A stretch of DNA of 60,462 bases from Rhodocyclales bacterium (GTDB lineage: Bacteria; Pseudomonadota; Gammaproteobacteria; Burkholderiales; Rhodocyclaceae), in assembly GCA_028292485.1 (NCBI GenBank), contig JAQGMG010000033.1, positions 1-60,462 of the forward strand, in the 5' to 3' direction. Of the stretch, positions 30,601 through 36,315 are shown piece after piece; position 1 is the first letter of the stretch, and every line of letters begins with the position of its first letter. The position numbers and the translations under genes were made by a program. Below the pieces are notes generated by a model. It was not told where the DNA came from. It saw only the letters and a program-made list of their open reading frames with translations, and ran no database searches.

Positions 30601-32037
30601 AACGCTCCCCTTGCCGTCCTCGTCCTGTATGACGCTGGGGCCATTGAAGCTGACGTAATAGTCGTCGTTGCCATTGCCGCCCTTGAGTGTGTTCTTGTTT
30701 GCCCCGCCGACCAGCGTGTCATTACCTTCGCCACCGTCGAGCGTGTCATTGCCTGCTCCGCCAATCAGTACATCATTGCCGTCGCCGCCTTTGAGCGAAT
30801 CATCTTTTTGATCGCCCAGCATCAGGTCACTTTTAGCGTCCGCCGGAGCCTTGGATACAAGTGCTTCGTGGTTCATGACCAGCGCATAACGCTCGATACT
30901 GTTCAGGTCAGGTAACGTTACGTGGGCCTTGTCGACGAGCTTCTGGATGAGCTTCTGTAAGACCTTGATACCTGCATGATCTGACTCCGATGAAATTTTT
31001 GTGGCGTCGAATTGCACACCACCCGTTATCTTGTCCAGGAATGGGTCGATGCTACTTCCCGAAGCAAATCGGTAATACTCGGCCAGCGTGGAGAGAACGC
31101 CCTTGACGAGGGCATCGTCGTTAGCATCAGGGGCGTCTTTGAATTTCTGTAAATCAGCAGCGAGAGTATCGAGTATTCCGTTGGGAACAATGCCGTTGCC
31201 AGGGTCGCCCAGTTGCTGGATCAGCATGCGTGTAAAAACGTCGATCGTGTCACTCCCCCGCATATCCGCAGAGGCGTATAGCTTCGTATCGAAAAGCACG
31301 CTCAACAGATGCGGCTGCGCAACGACCGCCGCTTTGAACGCGCTAGAGGCCTCGAGTGCCTGGAGCAAAGTGATTGAGTGAAGCTGAATTGCGCTAACGT
31401 CAAGTGGGTTGCCGTCTTCGATTGGCGAATTACTGCCCGTGATGTAAGGCATGACCGCTCGCAGTTTTTCCAGCGCTTCGCCCTTGGCAAAATAGCCGGT
31501 GACTTTCGCCTGCCTGGAAAGAAACGACAACATTCCCCCAGGAGCAACATAATCCGCGAAAGCATTGTCTCCGGTTGCCGCGGAAATCACTGCAGCTATC
31601 GGCTTCAGTAGTTGTAGAAGCAGTGGGTTAAGTGCCGTCAATTCAAAAGGCGCGACATCAAATACGGTAGCTGAGCGGTTGAAAAACACCGCCATCAGAG
31701 ATGCCAGGCCAGCTCCAAGGGAATGTCCTGTAAACGTAATATTGGCGCCGGGATTGGTGAGCATTGTTTCGAAAACCAGCGCGACAGCCTGACCAAGCTG
31801 CACCCCGCCCAAACCGGTGGCAGCGCCAATATTCGTGGCCCAATCGAATATTTCATTGGTCCCGGTAAATGCGATGACAACGTCGCTGCCATTTTTGTAA
31901 ACGCCGGCTGAGAAACCTGTGATCGAGTCTGTAGTAGGAACGATCTCTGTCCAGCCTGCGGGAACGGGCATGGTGTTTACACGAGTCCGCGCATACACGT
32001 GAGCGGATAGCTGGGCGTAAATATCTTTCGTTAGCAT
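21688..32037 (-). CDS. Giant RTX protein with N-terminal lipase domain
   Basis: 3449 residues, no Sec signal. Residues 1-240 form a class 3-type alpha/beta hydrolase: FTGTNEIFDWATN, nucleophile Ser106 in FTGHSLGAGLASL, likely Asp near 162 and His220 in IQLHSI. RTX nonapeptides (GGxGxDxLx) follow at 405-460, then four EF-hand-like loops at about 581-692, dozens of RTX repeats with interspersed haemolysin-related domains at about 1000-2670, three dystroglycan/cadherin-like modules with one VCBS-like module at about 2680-3095, and a last RTX block. The C-terminus (AMAAFAPPGAG, then NPVIAANWH) is the type I secretion signal seen in many betaproteobacterial RTX proteins. No type I secretion genes are in the window. 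It should be a secreted, calcium-folded lipase or phospholipase. Three lipoprotein genes precede it, the nearest 17 nt away. Confidence 0.9.
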   Translation of the reverse strand: MLTKDIYAQLSAHVYARTRVNTMPVPAGWTEIVPTTDSITGFSAGVYKNGSDVVIAFTGTNEIFDWATNIGAATGLGGVQLGQAVALVFETMLTNPGANITFTGHSLGAGLASLMAVFFNRSATVFDVAPFELTALNPLLLQLLKPIAAVISAATGDNAFADYVAPGGMLSFLSRQAKVTGYFAKGEALEKLRAVMPYITGSNSPIEDGNPLDVSAIQLHSITLLQALEASSAFKAAVVAQPHLLSVLFDTKLYASADMRGSDTIDVFTRMLIQQLGDPGNGIVPNGILDTLAADLQKFKDAPDANDDALVKGVLSTLAEYYRFASGSSIDPFLDKITGGVQFDATKISSESDHAGIKVLQKLIQKLVDKAHVTLPDLNSIERYALVMNHEALVSKAPADAKSDLMLGDQKDDSLKGGDGNDVLIGGAGNDTLDGGEGNDTLVGGANKNTLKGGNGNDDYYVSFNGPSVIQDEDGKGSVTVGISFDFGTASQPKLLKGGKQDDGSSIWKSADGQISYYRGEALDVPGELLVVAKDGSRTLIKDWKQDDLGIHLDEEKKPSKGSERKKTNQGSVTTSPLILDLDGDGVETLGTDQGVRFDFDNNSFSQLTGWVGKDDGLLVLDRNGNGLIDSGAELFGTNTILSSGLNAQNGFAALREFDSNGDWQISSADAAYTQIKIWQDGNSNGKVDAGELKSLAEANVKSIGTAFAVAASTPENLAENIDTNSNLHWQAGSYTKVDGDTAAIQDVWFAVDRDNATEYDPLALSEEIAALPDLAGSGNMRSLHQAMAHDPSGHIKTLLEQYLADTNPLTRRSALVNLVYAWAGVESVDPGSRAARMIYGNAIGDARSLAALEAWLGEPYMGTWCWLERDPNPHGKAAPFLKTAFDEMLFQFEIDLAEQIPGHNALVGSVSIDEENVGLDFSRLDGQLQAQIAADPVMGMTTLLQLWHTDGRALSAIGWQGASLIASSISSLPRTPELLAVYAAAGVSFSGSKVVFENLVFGGNGDDRIVSSDDDERLFGGLGDDTLMAGAGQDIVSGGDGNDSLDGQAGDDTLYGDLGADFLYGGAGQDVLLGGEGVDCLLGNEGDDVLLGEGGSDVLAGGNGKDSLLGGDGRDWLYGDYGNDELDGGEDDDYLHGGAGEDTLIGGAGDDVLADNTERNVFVFGRGDGHDKITSEGWGSLNASILQLRDLRPEEIIATKKPNNDLLLTVATSGESVTVVGYFAWVGNMLGDIVFDDGTHWLASDIHQFVLHGTQNNDSIIGFASDDLITGNDGADTLWGGAGNDTLSGDAGADLLSGEAGNDVMSGGADADRLYGDAGKDSLNGGSGNDRLVGGDDDDVLAGGAGDDHLEGGWGGDTYLFGRGDGHDEVLEFGFDTDRVVFADDVTPDDILVRRVNDYDVVLTIRNTGDSLTVRSGLWDAYYAVDIAQFADGTIWDIDAMKAQSLLGTDLDDRIEGGGDNDEIDGGSGNDLLLGGYGNDTYIFGIGSGQDIIDDGQDANSVRFKPGVEPNGLDYSMVGKDLLLTIRDSGDSLLVLNWTLGKGVELLRFDGGAVLSRADVETFLGLSSDDALIFGTSGADVINTTNANTTVHALGGGDTITGGTGNDTVFGDVGNDLLSGGAGQDVLYGAEGDDTLDAGSGMDGGYDELYGGSGDDDLRGGADADLMTGDEGNDLLNAGAGDDDLDGGDGNDVLLGGAGRDFLSGDSGDDTLDGGADRDGLRGGAGHNRYVLSPGSGLDEVLLSDASFGDDTVIFAPGVTPDQVSVQLGNPTGYVDEGYVGWREMVVSLGGNDALIINKGNWSDLGQTSLHRFEFSDGTVLTLEEMVARADGGIEGDRNGSDGADTLIGSNADDSIVAAKGEDVVIARDNDDGVFGRGGNDTLDGGDGNDDLQGGFGDDVVRGGAGDDLLSTGEGSNVFLFNRGDGHDTIDLGDRVPSGFVRDAADVDTLSLGGGVSLVDLSIYAEAHSLVIALDGGAGGRVVLGELGVDDAGVAKVGLVDRLQIVDADGGVRVFDLRAWATAYISTLLSSAASLPISLDGMLNDYELTGGVTPAGGYRALAYGQTGDLFGSVTYAGGNAPSSGNDQLIGTVNDDSLAGLTGDDVLVGDAGVDSLDGGAGNDVIDGGNGSDTLLGGAGDDKLYGGDGNDLIDAGGGNDYAAGGRGGDTYVYRNGDGRLTIDDKHKLLEYFRSEGGYGGGYGGGDYDLVPNILSFGPGIRYEDLRFSELDGDLIVDTGVDGDRIRLVGYDPTRATLTRSIDEFRFDDGESVSANPADVAVLREGGVYDDYLWGSEENDVIKGNAGNDILLAQRGNDYLIGGDGDDSYQFYAWDYGVKTIEDISLPGAENKIELLGGITPDDIVGVSYGVLGLQINLSTGLQLRFPGFDPRQPEMPPPVAVFEFSDGSVLSFKEVLATYSDEIVGTSEIDVLHGTDGDDRIRGLAGNDTLAGGAGNDRYLLSEGEGEDTISDVASPDAGNTVVFPDSVDPASIRLSYDSDSGELIVSSPSSGNVLRLEGFDPNAPLGARTVEFFQFAEGVLTYEQLLARGFDIEGGDGNDFLPGTALVDRINGGAESDLVQGMAGDDVLSGGTGDDVYVFNLGDGVDVLRDTGADINTIAFGDGITGDDVSFEVVGTTLVVHYGALGDEIHIENYEVGGVKVVDQFMFSDGNNYSRLNLANTAPQVATGVADVATDEDATFSFTVPTSAFADLDAGDALGFTAEQSNGNALPAWMHFDAASKTFSGTPRNDDVGFVDVRVTAFDTSGAAISDVFRITVNNTSDAPVAVVDVASATEDVVVLTTASTGVLNNDTDVDVGDTRTVATFAFGTTSAAVGSTLSGTYGSLTLNADGSYNYLANQAAAEALGTGQTVGEVFGYTMQDAAGAAGSSTLGFTITGANDAPVLSTAIADQVSNEDAAFSFVMPVASFIDIDANDTLAYSATLADGNALPTWLSFDPATRLFSGTPRNADVGFVDVRVVASDTSGAMASDVFRITVNNTNDAPVLVTLAPDLSIYENAFVSYAVPVDAFTDMDFGDVLSYSAKLSTGAALPAWLSFDPVARTLSGKAPFASAGTLSIRITATDISGAFASDDLLLAVARIPGAIYGTNSQQEGLNGTAGADILVGLGGYDYLDGGAGGDTMAGGTEGDEYIVDNAGDLVVEYAGEGIDTINASTSYTLVENVENLRLTGTAVLGTGNVLNNQITGNALANVLRGEAGNDTLDGGAGVDSLFGGIGDDTYIVGIGDVVTENADEGVDTVQSSVSYILGENVENLMLSDYSAINGTGNTLANMLTGNTAANTLAGGEGNDTLNGGAGSDVLIGGNGNDTYVLGRSYGADLIRENDSTSGNIDVLQANSNVAANQLWFAQSGNDLVVSIIGTSDKSVIENWYSGGQYHVEQFKSGNGKILLDSQVDNLVSAMAAFAPPGAGQTTLPASYQSSLNPVIAANWH

Positions 32038-32054
32038 TTCTATCTTTCAATTAT

Positions 32055-32618
32055 TCAACAATGATTGTCAGTAGATACCGAACGTATTTTCTTGAAATCT
32101 TCAGCGACGTTTCCTCTTCGCTTCTGCTTTTCTGGTAAGCGCAACACCTCGGGCTCGCCGTCTATAAAATTTGGGCCAGTGAGAAGATTTGTGTCACGCT
32201 CGAACAGCTTTGGATCAAGTGACACTCGCGCCCATTCGCCATTACGGACGCGGTACTCCAGATAAGGAGATTTGGGACGACCAAGACGTCTCCAGTCTTC
32301 ACACATATAAAAAGTGGCAACAAGAAACCACTCTTTTTTGCTCACGTCATAGTCGAGCAAAATCGGCGCATAAATGTCATTCCATGAGGGCGGCATTGGG
32401 TAAGGACTCGACACCACCTGAAGCGACTCTTTCAAGTCACGCAAACCACTTGGCCCCCCCATCTCGCCGAAACCTTTGGCTTGTGCTGAACGTTGCACGA
32501 CAATCACCGAGCCATCGGCCAGCTGTACCTCTTCTTTCCAATCTGTTTTTTTGGTTCCGCTACAGGCGGACGCAAGTAACGCCGACAGTACCAGCACAAA
32601 GCTCATCAGTTTTTTCAT
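32055..32618 (-). CDS. Putative lipoprotein, tandem paralogue 1 (next to RTX lipase)
   Basis: 187 residues from the ATG at 32618. Lipoprotein signal MKKLMSFVLVLSALLASAC, then a periplasmic or outer-membrane domain with DWKEEVQLADGSVIVVQRS, GFGEMGGPSGLRDLKESLQV, WNDIYAPILLDYDVSKKEWF and YMCEDWRRLGRPKSPYLEYR. It ends in a cysteine (DNHC), as do the other two copies. It is separated from the RTX lipase start by only 17 nt, so they are surely co-transcribed. I do not recognise a characterised family. Position and triplication make it a candidate immunity or lipase-partner protein; this is inference. Confidence 0.8.
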   Translation of the reverse strand: MKKLMSFVLVLSALLASACSGTKKTDWKEEVQLADGSVIVVQRSAQAKGFGEMGGPSGLRDLKESLQVVSSPYPMPPSWNDIYAPILLDYDVSKKEWFLVATFYMCEDWRRLGRPKSPYLEYRVRNGEWARVSLDPKLFERDTNLLTGPNFIDGEPEVLRLPEKQKRRGNVAEDFKKIRSVSTDNHC

Positions 32619-32703
32619 GTGTTCAACCCTCATTTACTTCGCATAGCGCAAGCGGACATCTCCAACGGAGGCCGTAATTAACGCATCCAGTCTTCCAATA
32701 TTT

Positions 32704-33264
32704 TCAACAAGCCGTATGCCAATTAGCTACTATTTTTTTCAAGCTATCTTCATATTTTCCACGCCGCCCGATTTTTTCTGGCAAGCGCAATAATTCTGGC
32801 TCTCTATGCGAGAAATTTGGGCCCAACAATAGATTTGTTTCACGTCCGATGAGCCCGGTATCAAATGAAACTTGCATCCACTTTCCATTGCGAACGCGAT
32901 ACTCAAGATAAGGTAACGCAGGTCGTCCAAGGCGATACCAGTCTTCGCACATGTAAAAAGAAGTCACCAATAACCACTCTTTTCGACCTTTGTCGTAGTC
33001 AAGAAGAATTGGAACGTAAATATCATTCCATTGGAGCGGTATCGAGGAATGGCCCGACACCACTTGAAGCGATTCTTTCAAGTCGCGCAATCCTCCCGGC
33101 CCTCCCATTTCACCAAAGACATGTGCCTCCGCCATACGTTGCACAATAATCACCGAACCATCAGCAAGTTTTACTTCCTCTTTCCAATCCGTTTTCTTCG
33201 TCCCGCTGCAGGCTGATGCAAGCAACACTGACAGTAACAGTACAAAGCTCATCAGTTTTTTCAT
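32704..33264 (-). CDS. Putative lipoprotein, tandem paralogue 2
   Basis: 186 residues, MKKLMSFVLLLSVLLASAC signal, same domain as its neighbours with GFGEMGG-type GEMGGPGGLRDLKESL, WNDIYVPILLDYDKGRKEWL and YMCEDWYRLGRPALPYLEYR, ending WHTAC. Differences from paralogue 1 are spread along the protein (for example SGHSSIPLQ for SSPYPMPPS). The 85-nt spacer downstream is closely similar to the one between paralogues 2 and 3, so the duplicated unit is gene plus spacer, about 646 bp. Confidence 0.8.
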   Translation of the reverse strand: MKKLMSFVLLLSVLLASACSGTKKTDWKEEVKLADGSVIIVQRMAEAHVFGEMGGPGGLRDLKESLQVVSGHSSIPLQWNDIYVPILLDYDKGRKEWLLVTSFYMCEDWYRLGRPALPYLEYRVRNGKWMQVSFDTGLIGRETNLLLGPNFSHREPELLRLPEKIGRRGKYEDSLKKIVANWHTAC

Positions 33265-33349
33265 GTGTTTAATCCTTATTTACTTCGCAGAGTGCAAGCG
33301 GACATCTCCAACGGAGACCGCAATCAACGCATCTAGTCTTCCAATATTT

Positions 33350-33910
33350 TCAACAAGCCGTATGCCAAGCTCCTAAAATTATTAGGAACCTATCTGCAAC
33401 GTTTCCGCGCCGCTTCCGTTTTTCCGGCAAGCGCAACATCTCAGGCTCACCATCTATAAAGTTCGGCCCAGTAAGCAGGTTAGTCTCATGTCCTATTAGC
33501 TCTGAATCGAGCGGAACACCTATCCATTTGCCATTCCGAACGCGATACTCAAGATAAGGAGATTTGGGACGACCAAGACGTCTCCAGTCTTCACACATAT
33601 AAAAAGTGGCAATAAGAAACCACTCTTTTTTGCTCACGTCATAGTCGATCAAAATCGGCGCATAAATGTCATTCCATGATGGGGGCATTGGGTAAGGACT
33701 CGACATCACCTGAAGCGACTCTTTCAAGTCACGCAATCCACCTGGGCCACCCATTTCTCCAAAACCGTGTGCTTGGGCTGAACGCTGCACAACAATCACC
33801 GAACCATCGACTAGCGGTGTCTCTTCTTTCCACGCTGTTTTTTTCGTTCCATTACAGGCGTACACCAGCAACACGAACAGTATCAATGCAAATATCATCT
33901 TTTTTTTCAT
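33350..33910 (-). CDS. Putative lipoprotein, tandem paralogue 3
   Basis: 186 residues, signal MKKKMIFALILFVLLVYAC with a lipobox cysteine, then the same domain (DGSVIVVQRSAQAHGFGEM, WNDIYAPILIDYDVSKKEWF, YMCEDWRRLGRPKSPYLEYR), ending WHTAC. It is closest to paralogue 1 in the middle of the protein and to paralogue 2 at the C-terminus, a mosaic that suggests recombination between copies. As the most upstream copy it probably carries the promoter for the array and the RTX lipase, in 33911-34020. Confidence 0.8.
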   Translation of the reverse strand: MKKKMIFALILFVLLVYACNGTKKTAWKEETPLVDGSVIVVQRSAQAHGFGEMGGPGGLRDLKESLQVMSSPYPMPPSWNDIYAPILIDYDVSKKEWFLIATFYMCEDWRRLGRPKSPYLEYRVRNGKWIGVPLDSELIGHETNLLTGPNFIDGEPEMLRLPEKRKRRGNVADRFLIILGAWHTAC

Positions 33911-34020
33911 GCAGTCAATCTCATGGCATGTCGCTGGAAATAATCTAATTTATGGAGATATTTCTTGCGTCAAAAATTCTTGTCACAAACCATGCACACC
34001 GCGCGTCCGCCCGGAAAGCA

Positions 34021-34491
34021 TCAGGAACGAAGGGGCTGCTCGAAACCGAACAGTCGACTGGCCTCGAAGACCATGACGCCAGGAAGCCCAAGACCGGCGA
34101 TCAGATAGGCGTACATACCCACGACGAAGTAGGCGATACCCCCTTCGCCAGCTTGACCAAAGATGCCCAACGCAATTACGCGAGTAAAAAGAATAGACAC
34201 GGCGCCGAGTACGCCGAGAATCATCAGCAAGATACCAAGCTTCCTGACAAGTGCCGTAAAGCCATTTACGTTAATAGCGTTCAAGGTGTCCTTGTATTTG
34301 GCAACCAAGAAAATGCGATAGATGAAGGCGAACAGCATCGGTAACGCAAGAAGGGCACCGCCCGCCAGGAGGCCACCGCCCGTGGCAAGAGCCGCCCACC
34401 CTGTTGAACCGAAAAGCGCCGTGGGAAAAAAGGTAAGAATCAAGGCCAAGCAGTACAAGCCCCTAAGATATTTGTTTGCCTGAATATTCAT
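34021..34491 (-). CDS. Small integral membrane protein, unknown function
   Basis: 156 residues with about four transmembrane segments (YCLALILTFFPTALFG; GLLAGGALLALPMLFAFIY; LGILLMILGVLGAVSILF; YFVVGMYAYLIAGLGLPGVM). I choose the ATG at 34491 because AGGAG lies 6 nt upstream; an in-frame ATG at 34509 overlaps the stop of the upstream GT1 gene. It is therefore coupled to that gene. I do not recognise the family. Confidence 0.7.
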   Translation of the reverse strand: MNIQANKYLRGLYCLALILTFFPTALFGSTGWAALATGGGLLAGGALLALPMLFAFIYRIFLVAKYKDTLNAINVNGFTALVRKLGILLMILGVLGAVSILFTRVIALGIFGQAGEGGIAYFVVGMYAYLIAGLGLPGVMVFEASRLFGFEQPLRS

Positions 34492-34505
34492 GTGTAACTC
34501 CTGGT

Positions 34506-35816
34506 TCATCGATGTGAGTTAACAGAAGCAAGCGCCTCTGGTGTCATATATGGCTTGGCGCTGTGGATCAGAGCAACAATCCGCTCCATCTCCGCACCCG
34601 CACCGTAGTTTCGGTAAGTTTCAGAAAAGGCATCAGCTGCTTTATCAAAAGCCGGATCGCTCAGAATCATTTCCATCGCTTTCCTACATCCTGCTTCGTC
34701 CCACGGCGCTTTAAGCGACAGACCCGCTCCCATATCCATGATCCGCGTCGCACATAATTGCTGTTCGACGAATGCCGGCAATATCAACTGGGGCAATCCT
34801 GCTCGCAGCGTTTGCGTGGTGAAGCCGATAGAGCCATAACCAATCGCAAGATCGGCTTCTGGCAATAGTGAGGCGAATGCGACGGCTTGATGACTGAAGT
34901 GCAGGTGCGGAGCGGAAAAGCGGGCAACGTGGCTCGGGTGAGTTCCGGGCGCGACAAAAATCACACGATGATTCGAGGCCTTGAGCGCTTTGAGCAGCGG
35001 TGCGAAGCCGCGCATTTCGGGACGCATGTAGACCAGCACGCGCGCGCCCTGTCCTTCGGGCCACGCCACTGTGGACGCGCCCTCGCCTGCTTTAGGCTCG
35101 TAGAAAACACCGGCGTAATGTTCGCCGGGCCGCTGGCCGTAGTGATCGAGTTCCGGAAAAGTAGCAAGAATGCGTCGCACCGATCCAAATAGCTCGGCCA
35201 CGCTCTGCATGAGCGGCTGCCTGCGTACCTTCAGCACGGTGTTGATTGTCCTGAGCAAGCCATCATCAGCCTCGGCCAACTGTGCGGTTGGCACGTCGTC
35301 CCAAGGACGCATTGAAGGGAGCGGCGTGCTCTGCGGCGGGATTTCAAAACCGCTGCCCAGTGCTGCAGCAGGGAGCTGTGCGATACGTGCTGCGAGCAGC
35401 GCAGTCGGCGCATGATCAGCAATGATCCGGTCCGGCTGAAAGAGCCGGAACAGATTCAACCAGCTCTGAACGGCGCCTTGCAGCGCAACCGTATCGCGGT
35501 AGCCTTCACGCAACAGCATGTCGGCATAGTTGACTGGTGGCCGCGCAGTACGTTGCGCGACGGTGATGCGCGGAGATTCGACAAATGCAATGCCATGTTG
35601 CACAAGCATTTGCCCCGCAGTCCGGCTATCAGGCACAGCGAAGAGGACGGTGTGCCCTTGCTCTCGCAGCTTACGCGCGAGCGGCAAGCAGCGGGCCAGG
35701 TGTCCAAGATTGCCACCCAGTTCCAGCGCAATGAGTACACGCAGGCGTCCGCTGTTCGCGTGCGTCGGCCGCACCTGCACGTCGGCCATAAGCCCCCCGA
35801 TTTGCCGCACTTGCAT
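34506..35816 (-). CDS. Glycosyltransferase family 1 (UGT/MGT-like)
   Basis: 436 residues. GT-B fold: LRVLIALELGGNLGHLARC at the N-terminus, HAPTALLAARIAQLPA in the middle, and a C-terminal donor domain with LLPEADLAIGYGSIGFTTQT and LPQLILPAFVEQQLCATRI, which matches the GT1 donor loop with weak HxG (here GYGS replaces it). Two starts are possible, 35816 and 35789 (preceded by a run of six G). Substrate unknown; a hydrophobic small molecule or lipid is usual for this group. It overlaps the membrane protein gene by four bases. Located within the msrB-bracketed block. Confidence 0.75.
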   Translation of the reverse strand: MQVRQIGGLMADVQVRPTHANSGRLRVLIALELGGNLGHLARCLPLARKLREQGHTVLFAVPDSRTAGQMLVQHGIAFVESPRITVAQRTARPPVNYADMLLREGYRDTVALQGAVQSWLNLFRLFQPDRIIADHAPTALLAARIAQLPAAALGSGFEIPPQSTPLPSMRPWDDVPTAQLAEADDGLLRTINTVLKVRRQPLMQSVAELFGSVRRILATFPELDHYGQRPGEHYAGVFYEPKAGEGASTVAWPEGQGARVLVYMRPEMRGFAPLLKALKASNHRVIFVAPGTHPSHVARFSAPHLHFSHQAVAFASLLPEADLAIGYGSIGFTTQTLRAGLPQLILPAFVEQQLCATRIMDMGAGLSLKAPWDEAGCRKAMEMILSDPAFDKAADAFSETYRNYGAGAEMERIVALIHSAKPYMTPEALASVNSHR

Positions 35817-36094
35817 GACCTCTCGTTGCCACCTGAAGGTGGTGGCTTCTTATGAAAATTCGCTCGTCTGGCGATTGCTTCCGTACCGATTATGCGTGAG
35901 TTCAAATGCATAACAGCGAACGTGGCCAAACCATGCCCTTACGGGCAGGTGGCTACTTGCTTTAATTGATGGCCTTGACGATTTTGGCGAATATTCATCT
36001 CTCTTCATTCTGCTGAATGAAAAGTGGTGTCCACAAAGTACCTGTGGAAATTGCTGAAGAGAACGATGCCTGATTTGCGCATTGCAATGAATTG

Positions 36095-36202
36095 TGCCGG
36101 CAAAGTGACGCGCACCTCGAGCATGTCTTCGAAGACGGGCCGAATCCTACCGGTCTGCGTTATTGCATTAATTCGGCTTCGATCAAGCTGGAGAAGGAAT
36201 GA
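36095..36202 (+). pseudogene. msrB 3' fragment
   Basis: 35 codons matching the C-terminus of MsrB. The last 26 residues (from [11 protein letters not shown] through the catalytic RYCINSAS to KLEKE) are identical to the intact gene at 21204-21599; the first nine carry four replacements, including loss of a zinc cysteine. In the identical stretch the two copies differ at five bases, all synonymous. No start codon or upstream part of msrB is recognisable, so it is a remnant. The remaining sequence from 35817 to 36094 holds nothing I can support. Confidence 0.85.
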
Positions 36203-36213
36203 ACCGCACCGCG

Positions 36214-36315
36214 TAGGTAGGGGTGAGCCGATTTTGACCAGTGAGGATGCCCGACATCAACTTGGTTCAGGTATCGACATCCGCGTTGGGCATCGCTTCG
36301 CTCACCCCAACCTAC
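36214..36315. repeat. Palindromic dispersed repeat, copy B
   Basis: Imperfect palindrome: left arm from 36214 (GGTAGGGGTGAGC) interrupted by about 12 nt and ending GATGCCCGAC at 36254; right arm 36285-36314 identical to the inverted left arm of copy A. It begins 11 nt after the msrB fragment stop, the same spacing as copy A has from intact msrB. The DUF599 stop codon (36312-36314) lies inside the right arm. Confidence 0.8.

Larger units (their letters stand above)
21600..36202. other. Candidate genomic island between two msrB 3' ends
   Basis: The block lies between the end of msrB (21599) and the end of a second msrB 3' fragment in the same orientation (36202). It contains the RTX lipase, three lipoprotein paralogues, a membrane protein and a GT1 gene. 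The flanking direct repeats (21492-21640 and 36095-36254) share the last 35 codons of msrB, an 11-nt spacer and the start of a palindrome. No integrase or transposase gene is visible inside. The boundaries are inferred from the repeats only. Confidence 0.45.

Noticed and set aside
22000-31000. Periodic short repeats in the RTX gene that could look like a CRISPR array
   Set aside because: The period is 27 bp in coding frame and translates to GGxGxD nonapeptides; there are no conserved repeats with unique spacers and no cas genes.
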